NCBI GenBank assembly: GCA_963824985.1
Contig: CAWGRQ010000018.1
Location: forward strand, 1 to 64,000
DNA length: 64,000 nt
DNA from: JAFNAG01 sp963824985
GTDB taxonomy: Bacteria; Acidobacteriota; UBA6911
Direction of reading: 5' to 3'
Shown: piece after piece, positions 9,742-18,842 of the stretch
Layout: every line of letters begins with the position of its first letter
Numbering within the stretch: position 1 is the stretch's first letter
Notes under the pieces: model-generated
What the model saw: the letters and a program-made list of their open reading frames with translations, nothing else
The model's database searches: none
What the model was told of the DNA's origin: nothing
Program-made: the position numbers and the translations under genes

Positions 9742-10063
9742 TTTCCATGGGAATATTTCACCAGCCGTCCCCGCGCAGCCTGTGCTATTCTGCCTTCAGC
9801 GCGTAATAACGATTTCCTATGATTGCCTGCCGGGCGCGGCTGACTTTCGCGAGGTTTGCAGCCGGGGTGCGATGCTGACGGCGCCTCGGATCATCAGGCC
9901 GAGTTCGCGTAACGCGTTAATGGCCGCCGCCTGCGGAATCGAATGAACGGACACCAGATTCACAGCTCGATGATGAGGACTTCCTGACAGCGGCTGCCGG
10001 AAACGGCGTCAGATCCAAAGTGGCAGATCGTTCGGGTTATCCATTCTGGAAAGGAGCCTTTTT
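9742..10063. other. Intergenic region, no gene recognised
   Basis: The remainder of the gap between the hypothetical gene and the CocE hydrolase. I see no credible coding frame. The downstream gene's ribosome site GGAAAGGAGCC lies at its right end. Confidence 0.4.
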
Positions 10064-11908
10064 GTGACCAGGAGAGCGTTTGCGATTCCAGTGCCGCTTG
10101 TGCTGCTTGCGATTTGGAATTGCGTTCCGGCACAAACGCAGGATCCGGCCGCACCGTATGAGGTCCGGCAATTCATGGTGCCGATGAGGGACGGCGTGAA
10201 GCTGCATACGGCCATTTACACACCCAGGCAGCGCCAGGGCACCCTGCCCATCATCCTAAGCCGGACTCCCTACGGCATTGAGGGCGCCGCCCGCAGATTC
10301 CAGGGCCCGTACAAGGAACTCGCCGCTGACGGCTACATCTTTGCTTTTCAGGATAACCGCGGGCGCTATGGTTCGGAGGGCTCCTTCATCATGCAGCGCC
10401 CTTTGCGGGAAAGGAAAGATCCGCGGGCTGTCGACGAGTCGACCGATGCCTACGACACCATCGAATGGATGCTTAAAAATGTGCCCGGGCACAACGGGCG
10501 CGTTGGCATTCTGGGGGTGTCCTACGACGGCTGGCTGACCGTGATGGCCCTGATCGATCCGCATCCGGCCTTAAAAGCCGCCTCGCCCCAGGCCTCGCCG
10601 GCGGACATGTGGCTTGGAGACGATTTCCATCACAACGGCGCGTTCCGGCTGAGTTATGGCTTCGAATATGCGGCGATGATGGAAACCTCCAAGGAAAGCG
10701 TGAACTTCGAATTCGACCGGTTCGACACCTATGAATGGTATCTCGCACTCGGGCCGCTCTCGATTGTGAACGCGAAGTATCTGCACGACAAGATCCCGAC
10801 CTGGAACGATTTTGTCGCCCACCCCGATTACGACGAGTTCTGGAAAAAGCAGACTCTGATCCCCTACCTGACCTCGGTACAGGTGCCGACCCTGAATGTC
10901 GCGGGGTGGTGGGACCAGGAGGACTTCTATGGCCCCATCCGCATCTATGATGCCCTGGAGCCGCATGACGCAAAAAAACTGAATTTCCTCGTAGTCGGGC
11001 CATGGAATCACGGCGGGTGGAACCGGGACGGCAGGTCGCTCGGGCAGATCGATTTCGGCAGTCAGACCGGGTTGTACTTCCGCGAGAAGATACAGGCTCC
11101 CTGGTTTGCGTTTCACCTGAAAGGTGTCCCCGAAAACCCGCTGCAATCGGAGGCCATGACCTTTGAAGCGGGATCCGACACCTGGCGCTCCTGGGACGCC
11201 TGGCCGCCCAAGTCTCGTTCGGCCAATCGTGACCTGTATTTCTCCGCTGCCGGCAAGATTGATTTGGCTGCTCCCAAATCCGCATCGGACGATGCCTTTG
11301 ACAGCTATGTCTCCGACCCGATGCACCCGGTTCCTTACCGGCACCGGCCGATCCAGGCGACCTATTTCCCGGGAGGATCGAACTGGTCCGCGTGGCTCGT
11401 CGAGGACCAGCGCTTCGTGGACGATCGCGCGGATGTCCTCTCATGGGAAAGCAATCCGCTCTTCGACGATATCTCCGTTGCCGGCAGAATTGAAGCCCAC
11501 CTGTTCGCTTCCACGACCGGCACCGACAGTGATTGGATTGTGAAACTGATCGATGTTTATCCGGAGAAGCTGCCCGACAACTGGCGAATGGCGGGCTACC
11601 AGCTGATGGTGGCCAACGAGGTGTTCCGCGGACGCTATCGAAAGAGCTTCGAGCGGCCCGAAGCGATTCGCGCTAATGAAGTCCTGCCCTATGTCATCGA
11701 CCTCCATACTCAGAGCTATCGCTTTGACAAGGGCCACAGGATCATGATTCAGGTGCAGAGCACCTGGTTTCCGCTGATCGACCGCAATCCGCAGACCTTC
11801 GTGCCGAACATCTTCAGTGCCCGCCCGGAAGATTTCCGCATCGCCACGCAGAGGATCTATCGTTCGGCGGCGCACCCGTCGCACGTAACTATCCCTGTGG
11901 TCCGATAG
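10064..11908 (+). CDS. CocE/NonD family serine hydrolase (alpha-amino-acid ester hydrolase-like)
   Basis: A 614-residue exported hydrolase of the X-Pro dipeptidyl-peptidase S15/CocE group, which cleaves esters or amides such as acyl-amino acids. GTG 10064 follows GGAAAGGAGCC. A signal peptide spans about residues 1-24 (PLVLLAIWNCVPAQT). The alpha/beta-hydrolase domain includes DGVKLHTAIYTP and the nucleophile elbow GVSYDG with Ser153. The acid Asp284 is in GWWDQED and His316 in GPWNHGG. The C-terminal part (from about residue 380) is the jelly-roll domain typical of CocE enzymes. All catalytic residues are present. The true substrate is unknown; an esterase of the glutaryl-7-ACA acylase type is possible. 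Confidence 0.88.
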   Translation: MTRRAFAIPVPLVLLAIWNCVPAQTQDPAAPYEVRQFMVPMRDGVKLHTAIYTPRQRQGTLPIILSRTPYGIEGAARRFQGPYKELAADGYIFAFQDNRGRYGSEGSFIMQRPLRERKDPRAVDESTDAYDTIEWMLKNVPGHNGRVGILGVSYDGWLTVMALIDPHPALKAASPQASPADMWLGDDFHHNGAFRLSYGFEYAAMMETSKESVNFEFDRFDTYEWYLALGPLSIVNAKYLHDKIPTWNDFVAHPDYDEFWKKQTLIPYLTSVQVPTLNVAGWWDQEDFYGPIRIYDALEPHDAKKLNFLVVGPWNHGGWNRDGRSLGQIDFGSQTGLYFREKIQAPWFAFHLKGVPENPLQSEAMTFEAGSDTWRSWDAWPPKSRSANRDLYFSAAGKIDLAAPKSASDDAFDSYVSDPMHPVPYRHRPIQATYFPGGSNWSAWLVEDQRFVDDRADVLSWESNPLFDDISVAGRIEAHLFASTTGTDSDWIVKLIDVYPEKLPDNWRMAGYQLMVANEVFRGRYRKSFERPEAIRANEVLPYVIDLHTQSYRFDKGHRIMIQVQSTWFPLIDRNPQTFVPNIFSARPEDFRIATQRIYRSAAHPSHVTIPVVR

Positions 11909-12194
11909 ATTCCGGGCGGGACGGTATCCCGAGCGGTGTCGAAGGCGATCCGCCACCGTCATCGGTTGCGCCCGGAAGGCTGTTCCATGCTATCAAGGTT
12001 AAAAACGGAGGCGCCGATATTCGAGGGTTGATTGCGACCGCCAGGCAGTAAGCCTGGTGGAAAGGTCGTCGGGCCTGGAAAGCCTGAGTTCCGTTCGAGA
12101 CAGAGATTGGAATCGCGTAGCGCGAATGCAATCGCTCAACTTCCCAAGCCTGACTGCGAGCACAACTCATGACCGGTTTTGCTGAGGAGGCATA

Positions 12195-13388
12195 ATGGCC
12201 GTAACCCGCAGGTCTTTCTTCAAAGCAGCGTGCGGAGCGCCGCTGGCGCCCGCTGGCTTTATGGGGCAAGAGTCGGTCCGCCGCCATGACTCGGAATTCG
12301 ATCCGTGGATCGAGGTCTACCCGGCGAACCTCCGTCACAACGTATCCGAGGTAAGCCGCAGAGTCGGCGGCAAACCCATTTTCGCCGTTATCAAAAACAA
12401 CGGCTATGGCCTCGGCCTGGTCAATGTCGCCCGAGTCCTGGACGCCCTTCCCCAGGTGGCCGGGTTTGCCGTGGTCAAGGCAGAAGAAGCCCACGCCTTG
12501 CGCGACGCTGAAATCACCAGGCCGGTCATGTTCATGGGTCCGTTCAGTGAAAAGGACCTCGAGGAGGCTGTCGCCCGTGATATCCGGCCCATGATTTATA
12601 CTCCGGCGGGACCCGCGCTGGACCGCATCGCCGACCGGCTGCAGAGACGGATTCCCGTTCAGATTTGTGTCGATACCGGCATCGGCCGGGTCGGGGTTCC
12701 TTATCGACAGGCGGCCTCCCTGGTGCGTGATCTCGCCGGACGGAAATCGGTGCAGATAGAGGGAATGATGATGACTTTCGCCGAGGACCCGCAATTCGAC
12801 GCGGAACAGTTGAAGAGGTTTCAGTCGCTGAGCTCAGAACTGGAGGCGGCGGGCATTCACCTCGGAAGAAAACATGCGGCCTCGAGTTTCGCCCTGTTTC
12901 AACATCCTGACGCTTTCATGGATATGGTCCGCCCCGGCATGGCACTTTTCGGCATCTACCCGGATAAGCAGTTCCGCGGCTCTGGGATCATGGACCTCCG
13001 CCCTGCGCTGGCGCTCAAGACGCGCGTAATTTATGTGAAGAAGCTGTCTCGGGGCGAGAGCGCAGGCTATGAACGGGCATACGTGGCCCCCCAGGATGTC
13101 TGGGTCGCCACTCTCCCGGTCGGGCACGCGGACGGGTATCCGCGCACCGCCGCCAAAGAGGGCCGCGTCAAGATCGGCGGCAGGTTCTATCCCCTCATTG
13201 CCTCCGTTTCCGCGAGCCACACGATCGTTGAGATCGGCCCCGAGCCCCGTGTCCGCGAGGGAGAGGTTGCCACGCTCTTCGATGCCGAACCGGACTCGCG
13301 CCCGGAAGACCTGAGCGCGGCGACCGGCGCTTCAGTCTACGACCTGACCATGCACCTCGGAGCGCTTCTGCCCCGGAAGGTGATCTGA
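12195..13388 (+). CDS. Alanine racemase family protein with Tat signal
   Basis: The ATG follows GCTGAGGAGGCATA. Residues 1-25 hold a Tat-type signal (TRRSFFKAACGAPLAPAG), so the enzyme is probably exported, unlike the usual cytoplasmic Alr. The PLP-binding lysine is Lys67 in FAVIKNNGYGLG, replacing the common VVKANAYGHG. The second catalytic residue is the Tyr in ESAGYERAY. TLPVGHADGYPR matches the usual TIPIGYADG with His for Tyr, a change close to the active site. Total length is 397 residues, near the family norm. An exported racemase would make D-amino acids outside the membrane, as do the broad-spectrum racemases; substrate range is inferred. It stands as a single gene downstream of the CocE hydrolase. 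Confidence 0.85.
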   Translation: MAVTRRSFFKAACGAPLAPAGFMGQESVRRHDSEFDPWIEVYPANLRHNVSEVSRRVGGKPIFAVIKNNGYGLGLVNVARVLDALPQVAGFAVVKAEEAHALRDAEITRPVMFMGPFSEKDLEEAVARDIRPMIYTPAGPALDRIADRLQRRIPVQICVDTGIGRVGVPYRQAASLVRDLAGRKSVQIEGMMMTFAEDPQFDAEQLKRFQSLSSELEAAGIHLGRKHAASSFALFQHPDAFMDMVRPGMALFGIYPDKQFRGSGIMDLRPALALKTRVIYVKKLSRGESAGYERAYVAPQDVWVATLPVGHADGYPRTAAKEGRVKIGGRFYPLIASVSASHTIVEIGPEPRVREGEVATLFDAEPDSRPEDLSAATGASVYDLTMHLGALLPRKVI

Positions 13389-13889
13389 GATTGTCCGCAC
13401 CGGCTCCGGCCGATCTCCGCATCGCTGGATACTTGCTCGATGTCCGCCGGCAAAACAGGGTGCCAGGCATGAAGATTTGAACCTTCTTCGAGAAGGCAGC
13501 CGCGCTTGCTAAGCTCAAAGGCAAAAAACCAATTTTTCCAGGCCCGACACCAACGTTTTGCTTGCTCACGTAAATGGCCTCTGAGATCTTGCTCCAGCGC
13601 TGCCGGAGCTTTGGAAGACCCGGGGGATATTCGGCATTAAGCCCGATGCGACATTCGGGTCCTACCCTTATGGCGCATGCTGCGAAGACATCAAATGTTT
13701 TGCCGTCGGCAATTCGGATCCGGCGATTATCATCGCAAGGGTTGGTGATCGGGGAGCTTCCCGCGCGTCTGATCCATCTGCCACGAACCGCGCGAATTCC
13801 CGCCGTTCATTCGCGACTGCTTTTGCCAGGAGTCTGTCCTGTAAGTTCGGGGCTTCGCCGGCGACTAATGTAATTGACGGGAGGCTCAC
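13389..13889. other. Intergenic region, no gene recognised
   Basis: About 500 bases between the racemase and the sigma factor gene. An open frame at 13574-13873 lacks a ribosome site and resembles no family, so I do not call it. A fragment near 13467 (GCATGAAGAT) recalls the right end of the repeat at 53516-53872, but it is too short to assign. Confidence 0.4.
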
Positions 13890-14387
13890 ATGGCGGCAAA
13901 TGATGCCAAGGAGCGGATGTTTCATGATGCCGTAGCCGAGAGCCGGCGGCGCATCCTGGCCATCGCCCGCAGTTATGCCCGGGGCGAGGAATGCCGTGAT
14001 CTGTGCCAGGAAATCCTGCTCCAGATGTGGCGGGGACTCGACGGGTTCGCCGGGAGATCCGCACCTTCCACGTGGGTGTACCGGGTGGCGCTCAATACCG
14101 CCCTCACGTTTCGGAGAAATAACGGGCGGCGCATCGAGCCTTCCTGCTGCTCGCTCGAAGAGTCGTTTCCGGAACCGGCGGCCCCATCCGGCCCCGGAGC
14201 TGAGATTCTGATCCTGGAGGAATTTCTCCACTCGTTATCCGAAATCGATCGCGCTGTATTCCTGCTCTATCTCGAAGACCTGAGTTACCGGGATATTTCC
14301 GAAGTCACCGGACTGACGGAGTCTCACGTGGGAGTGAGGATCAACCGTCTGAAGAAGACATTTACCCAGCGTTACGTTGGAGGGTGA
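13890..14387 (+). CDS. ECF-type RNA polymerase sigma factor
   Basis: A 165-residue sigma-70 factor of the extracytoplasmic function type, with only regions 2 and 4. Region 2 includes RRRILAIARSYARGEECRDL and the conserved QEILLQMWRGLDGFAGRSA-TWVYRVALN. Region 4 includes SEIDRAVFLLYLEDLSYRDI and SEVTGLTESHVGVRINRLKK, a helix-turn-helix that reads the -35 element. The ATG follows ACGGGAGGCTCAC. The gene ends three bases into the ribosome-site region of the next gene, so the two are co-transcribed and the next product is the likely regulator of this sigma factor. The target genes are unknown. Confidence 0.88.
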   Translation: MAANDAKERMFHDAVAESRRRILAIARSYARGEECRDLCQEILLQMWRGLDGFAGRSAPSTWVYRVALNTALTFRRNNGRRIEPSCCSLEESFPEPAAPSGPGAEILILEEFLHSLSEIDRAVFLLYLEDLSYRDISEVTGLTESHVGVRINRLKKTFTQRYVGG

Positions 14388-14389
14388 TC

Positions 14390-14983
14390 ATGGAATTGGA
14401 AGAATACAAATCGGCATGGCAGAACCGTCCTCTGAATGGACACGCGTTTCCTTTGCCCAACGGGCCTTCGCGATCCCAACAATTCCTGCGCACCGCGGCG
14501 ATCCGGGATTGGCAGAAGTCGGAGGAACTCTCGAGGTTCATATTCTGCCTCCTTTTCGCCCTTCTGGCCGTCGCGGTTTCGATCATCGTGATGACCTCGG
14601 GACCGGCGCGCATCGGCGCCCGGCTGTTCGCAGCCGCCTTGCTGATCGATGGTTTTGCGGGTTTGGCCTTGTTCCTGCGCCGCCTGCGCCAGCCCGCAAC
14701 CGCAACCATGCTGGAGTTCATTTCCAGGGAACGGGCACAGGCCGATGCCCGGGTACGACTCGAGCGTTACTCCCGGGGATTCATGATCGCGCTCGCGGTC
14801 GTGGCGCTTCTCCTCCTGCTTTTCGCTCCGGGTCCAATCAACAACGTTGAGAATGCGCTGGATGCATTCCAGAGAATGGTGATGGTTACCGCATTTCTGT
14901 TCGTTGCCTGGCGCAGGGCAAGATCGCGGGCGCGCGAGGTGCGCAACGAATTGGACCGCTACCTTGAAGACCTCGGGAAATAG
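14390..14983 (+). CDS. Membrane protein coupled to the ECF sigma factor (putative regulator)
   Basis: The ATG at 14390 lies right after GGAGGGTGATC and immediately follows the sigma gene. The 197-residue product has an N-terminal soluble part (ELEEYKSAWQNRPLNGH), two hydrophobic helices at about 50-95, a charged loop and two more helices near 130-175. No zinc-binding HxxxCxxC anti-sigma motif is visible. Its position suggests an anti-sigma or sensor role, but this is inference from context alone. No domain name is recognised. Confidence 0.7.
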   Translation: MELEEYKSAWQNRPLNGHAFPLPNGPSRSQQFLRTAAIRDWQKSEELSRFIFCLLFALLAVAVSIIVMTSGPARIGARLFAAALLIDGFAGLALFLRRLRQPATATMLEFISRERAQADARVRLERYSRGFMIALAVVALLLLLFAPGPINNVENALDAFQRMVMVTAFLFVAWRRARSRAREVRNELDRYLEDLGK

Positions 14984-15576
14984 GTCAGGAGGCCGTGCCT
15001 GCGGATTCCGGCCCTTGGATTAGAAGCATTACAATAAATCTGCAGCCTCAAACCAAAAGGCGGATGCCGCCATGAAATTCCCCGCGGGCGGAGCTCCCAA
15101 AACGTGTTTTATCGGTGGATATTTTGGCTTGTGATCGCTGCGGCGTTCGCATGAAAATGCGGAGCTATGCTTTCCATAAGCGGCGATCATCGCCTGCCTG
15201 GGGCCGAAGTGCGCACAAATCAGTATTCTCGGCAATGGGTTTACCGTAAAATCAACAGCCGCAGCCCGGGGCGGAATGCAATCGCCTGTTTTGCGTGACG
15301 CCCCTTATCAGAAGCTCATCAGAAGCGAGGGGAGCGCATGCAGGCGGTTGTGCTGGGAAAGCGGCCACGGTCAGGCAGTTTATTTCGCCAATTCCTTGAA
15401 TGGACCCATGGGCAGGTACGGACTTCGGGAATTACGTTTACCACGACCATCTCCATGAAGAGCGAAAGCAGAATATCAAGCCGGTAATCTCTGACCAGGG
15501 CAGCGGCGAAGTCGGCAGTCGATTCGTCAAGCTCCAGTAATCGTACCATCGACAGCGCAGGAATCCGGGGGGGCCC
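14984..15576. other. Intergenic region with a dispersed repeat
   Basis: About 590 bases without a convincing gene. It contains the second copy of the 68-bp repeat at 15323-15389. Short minus-strand frames at 15029-15235 and 15319-15549 lack ribosome sites; the second reads partly through the repeat. Confidence 0.45.
15323..15389. repeat. 68-bp dispersed repeat, copy 2
   Basis: This matches 9674-9741 over its whole length with a few substitutions and one missing base. The best-preserved block is TCAGGCAGTTTATTTCGCC at the right end. It lies between the sigma-factor operon and the serine hydrolase gene. Confidence 0.7.
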
Positions 15577-17259
15577 ATGAAGACCAGTTTGCTTTCAGCA
15601 ACCGTGCCGATCATCACCTTGATCGCGGGTGTTCTTTGCTCTTTTGGCGGCATGACAGCCCAGGTTCTGCCGCCGGGGATGGGCGCGGACGTCGACAAGG
15701 TATTTTCCCAGTTCGCCAAGCCGGGTTCGCCCGGATGCGCGCTCGCCATATATCGTGACGGGGCCATCGCGTATGCGAAGGGCTATGGCGAGGCCAGCCT
15801 GGAACACCGGGCCCACATCACTCCGCGCACGGTGTTTGACATCGGTTCCACCTCCAAGCAGTTCACCGCGTTCGCCATTCTGCTGCTGGAGCGCGAGGGA
15901 AAACTCTCCCTCGACGACGACGTCCGTAAATATGTGCCCGAACTCCAGCCGCTCCAGCCGCCGGTCAGGGTGCGGCATCTGATGAACCACACAAGCGGCA
16001 TTCGGGACTACCTGACGCTCTGGTCGCTGGCCGGGATGAAAACCGAAAACTGGACCACGCAGGACGACGCCATAAGGCTGGTGGCGCGCCAGAAACAGGC
16101 GAACTTTGTCGCGGGTTCGGAGTGGCTGTATTCGAATTCCGGATACCTGCTGCTGGCGGAGATCGTCAAGAGAGTGAGCGGGAAGAGCCTGGCGGAGTTT
16201 GCGGCATCGCGCATTTTCGGGCCGCTCGGCATGAGCCGCACTTTCTACCTCGACGACCACACCCGTGTGATACCGGACCGGGCCGAGGGTTACGTGCCGC
16301 GCAGCGGGGACGGCTTCAGCATCGAGATGTCCGACTTCGAACAGACCGGAGACGGCGCGGTGCAGACCAATGTCGAGGACCTGTTGCTCTGGGACCATAA
16401 TTTCTATCAGCCGAAAGTCGGCGATATGGCCCTGCTCGACAAGGCCCGGACGGTGGGAACGCTCAACGACGGCAAGAAACTCGCCTATGCCGCCGGCTTG
16501 ATGATCGGGACCTACCGCGGCCTGCCGACCGTCAGACACGGCGGCGCCTGGGCGGGCTATCGCGCGGAGCTGTTGCGCTTCCCCCAGGCCCGGACATCCA
16601 TCGCCTGTCTGTGTAACATCGGCACGGCCAATCCCGGCGCGCTGGCGGACCGCGTGGCGGATGTCGTGCTCTCGTCCAGCCTGCAGTCGCGCGGTCCGCA
16701 GGCGGTTGTTGACAGCAGGCCCGCCATGACCGTCTCTGCGGAGCGGCTGGGGGCGCTGGCGGGATATTACGAACCGGTACGGCCCGGCGCTTTCCGGCGG
16801 ATTTTTGTGAAAGACGGAGGGTTGCGCTTTGGCATGGGGGAGGGGCAGCCGCTGAAGGCCGTGGCGGCCGACCGATTCGTGCCGTCATCTCCCGGCCCGG
16901 AGGTGTATTTCCCGGCCCATGCCGGCGGCGCACCCCAGGAAATGCACATCCTTCGAGAGGGGTCGGAATCCGAGATCTACCGACTCCTGCCGCCGCCGGG
17001 TCCCCTGAAGCCGGAAGACTTCGAAGGCCGCTACTATTCCGAGGAACTCGACGCCACCTGGACCCTTGCGACACGCGACGGCCGGCTGACGGCCCGGGTC
17101 CTCAACGATCCGCCGATGACGTTCAGCCTCCTCAAAACGGATTGGTTTCTCGCCAACAACGGAATTGTCGTGCGTTTCGAAAGGGAGGCGGGGATGGTCA
17201 GGCGCATGTTTGTCCAGGCCGGGCGCGTAACCAATCTGATGTTCGCGCGGCGCCAGTGA
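15577..17259 (+). CDS. Exported serine hydrolase, beta-lactamase class C/PBP-like
   Basis: A 560-residue protein with a signal peptide (residues 1-29). It has the class C serine-hydrolase core: the SxxK motif at Ser91-Lys94 in FDIGSTSKQF, the YxN motif at Tyr185-Asn187 in WLYSNSGY, and an HGG motif in VRHGGAWAGY in place of the lactamase KTG. The C-terminal 190 residues (from about 380, LGALAGYYEP) form the lipocalin-like domain common in such proteins. Members are esterases, D-aminopeptidases or peptidoglycan enzymes; true beta-lactamases are a minority, so resistance should not be inferred. The ATG is preceded by GGAATCCGGGGGGGCCC. Confidence 0.87.
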   Translation: MKTSLLSATVPIITLIAGVLCSFGGMTAQVLPPGMGADVDKVFSQFAKPGSPGCALAIYRDGAIAYAKGYGEASLEHRAHITPRTVFDIGSTSKQFTAFAILLLEREGKLSLDDDVRKYVPELQPLQPPVRVRHLMNHTSGIRDYLTLWSLAGMKTENWTTQDDAIRLVARQKQANFVAGSEWLYSNSGYLLLAEIVKRVSGKSLAEFAASRIFGPLGMSRTFYLDDHTRVIPDRAEGYVPRSGDGFSIEMSDFEQTGDGAVQTNVEDLLLWDHNFYQPKVGDMALLDKARTVGTLNDGKKLAYAAGLMIGTYRGLPTVRHGGAWAGYRAELLRFPQARTSIACLCNIGTANPGALADRVADVVLSSSLQSRGPQAVVDSRPAMTVSAERLGALAGYYEPVRPGAFRRIFVKDGGLRFGMGEGQPLKAVAADRFVPSSPGPEVYFPAHAGGAPQEMHILREGSESEIYRLLPPPGPLKPEDFEGRYYSEELDATWTLATRDGRLTARVLNDPPMTFSLLKTDWFLANNGIVVRFEREAGMVRRMFVQAGRVTNLMFARRQ

Positions 17260-17387
17260 AAGCGATATCCAATCTCGTCCGTGAAATGCACGAAACAAAA
17301 AAGAGCGCATTGGCGTGTGCCAATGTTCCAGGTTCAATGCGTTCCGGATCAGGAACGTCACGCCTCAACAAACCAGGGAGGATTCCG

Positions 17388-17918
17388 ATGGTCCGCATGT
17401 TTGGATGGCAGTCCGCGCTGTTTGCCTCGTCGTTGCTCGCGATTCTTGCGATGGCCTGCAGCCGGGAGCAGGGCTCGAATGCTCAGGAGAAACAGGCTGT
17501 CCCCAGGGCGCCGGCCGCGGCCGCGCAGCCCTATGTGGTGGCGACGGCGGCGTCGATAGAAGGAATCGTCAAGGGTCTGCAATCCGCCAACAAGCTTCAG
17601 GACCTGATCAATGCCGACAACATCGGCTGCCGGGTATACATTCAGCATGAGCTGGACGTATCCACGAACCAGGCGGAGGTTCATGATGCCGCGGACGACG
17701 TTTTTGTCATCCTGGAGGGGAGCGCGGTTTTCGTGCTCGGGGGAAAACTGGATTCACCGAAGGAGACTCAGCCCGGAGAATGGCGCGCACCCGGCATTAC
17801 GGGAGGCAAGGATTACAGGGTGAACAAGGGCGATGTGCTCATCGTGCCCCGGGGCACTCCCCACCGGCGAACCACCGCAAGCATGGACGTGACCCTGATG
17901 CTGATCAAATCTAAATAG
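17388..17918 (+). CDS. Cupin-domain lipoprotein
   Basis: The ATG at 17388 follows CAGGGAGGATTCCG, so the longer open frame from 17142 is not the real start. The N-terminus is a lipoprotein signal with lipobox LAMAC near residue 24. After a low-complexity Ala-rich linker, the cupin barrel carries EVHDAADDVFVILEGSAVFV and GDVLIVPRGTPHRRTT, with metal-ligand type residues His, Glu and His. Cupins of this form bind a metal and a small ligand; its reaction is unknown. It is 128 bases downstream of the serine hydrolase gene and on the same strand. Confidence 0.8.
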   Translation: MVRMFGWQSALFASSLLAILAMACSREQGSNAQEKQAVPRAPAAAAQPYVVATAASIEGIVKGLQSANKLQDLINADNIGCRVYIQHELDVSTNQAEVHDAADDVFVILEGSAVFVLGGKLDSPKETQPGEWRAPGITGGKDYRVNKGDVLIVPRGTPHRRTTASMDVTLMLIKSK

Positions 17919-18049
17919 GGAGACGGGCTACACAACTCCCGAATTAGCGACGCCAATTCGCGTTGAGCCTGACTTTGGCCCCGGCTTCTGAGGCCGCAGT
18001 CTTCTGCCGTTCAATGCTTCAAGTCGCAGAACGAAGTGTTCGCTGCTGA

Positions 18050-18501
18050 GTGGTTGGCCCGATTCGGAGGAACATGAAGGCCTTGTTGCAGCCATGGCAG
18101 ATATCGCTCGTTATCCTGTCCAGCTGGATCAATCGCCGACAACAGGACGCCGTCGAGTACCTCCTGACGGATAATCGCATACTCAGAGCCAACCTCGGCA
18201 TGAAGCGAATACTCCTCAACGATGACGAACAACGACGCTTGGCCTGAAAGGGAAAATCCTCGGGCGCAAGCTGCTTGAGCAGGTAGCCACGATCGTATCT
18301 CCCGAGACGATCCTGCGATGGCATCGGGAACTCGTGGCTGCACACTGGGACTACAGCAAGCGCTGGAAATCTGCTGGATGGCCACCGGTATTGCAGGGAA
18401 TTGTTGAACTCGTGCCGCGAGTGGCCATGGGGAATTCGACCCGGGATTATGATCGAATTCTGGGCGCGCAGGCGTGCCGCGATCCGTGGCAAGGCGACTA
18501 A
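18050..18501 (+). pseudogene. Decayed integrase-type transposase
   Basis: One frame contains YLLTDNRILRANLGMKRILL and NDDEQRRLA, then a TGA (18245-18247), then KGKILGRKLLEQVATIVSPE, TILRWHRELVAAHWDYSKR and a degraded RVAMGNSTRDYDRILGA. This is the N-terminal part of a transposase of the type that ends in an rve integrase domain (intact relatives read RMARENPSWGYDRIQGAL). The stop replaces a normal codon (usually Val), and the catalytic DDE domain is missing. It is a dead remnant. It lies 158 bases from tRNA-Asp, a common place for insertions. Confidence 0.75.
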
Positions 18502-18659
18502 CAGGACGCAAGACCAAGGCCGTCTATCGACGCTATGACATCGCGAGCGAGGGCGATCTGGAAATGGCGGCCGGGAACCTTGAGGCTTTCGCGAGCAAAG
18601 ACACGGGCAAGGGTCTATTTCTGGGAAGAGGGGAGGCTCTGCAATTTTTTTTATTTTAA

Positions 18660-18736
<77 letters not shown>

Positions 18737-18842
18737 GCTGGGTCAAAGGGGGTGTATAATATCGCATTGCCCCCACCGACGCAAGCAGTATCCGGACATT
18801 TCCTGCACCGCAGACACTACTTCCCGCCGGTGAGCCGAACGC

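Noticed and set aside
13574..13873. Possible small gene of 99 codons
   Set aside because: No ribosome site, no family resemblance and no conserved composition.
15577..17259. Beta-lactamase resistance gene
   Set aside because: The fold and SxxK/YxN motifs are shared by esterases and peptidases; the HGG triad and lipocalin tail fit those better, so no resistance claim is made.
18245..18247. In-frame TGA in the transposase considered as a second selenocysteine codon
   Set aside because: The position is Val in intact relatives, there is no redox motif or hairpin, and the rest of the gene is decayed, so it is an ordinary nonsense mutation.
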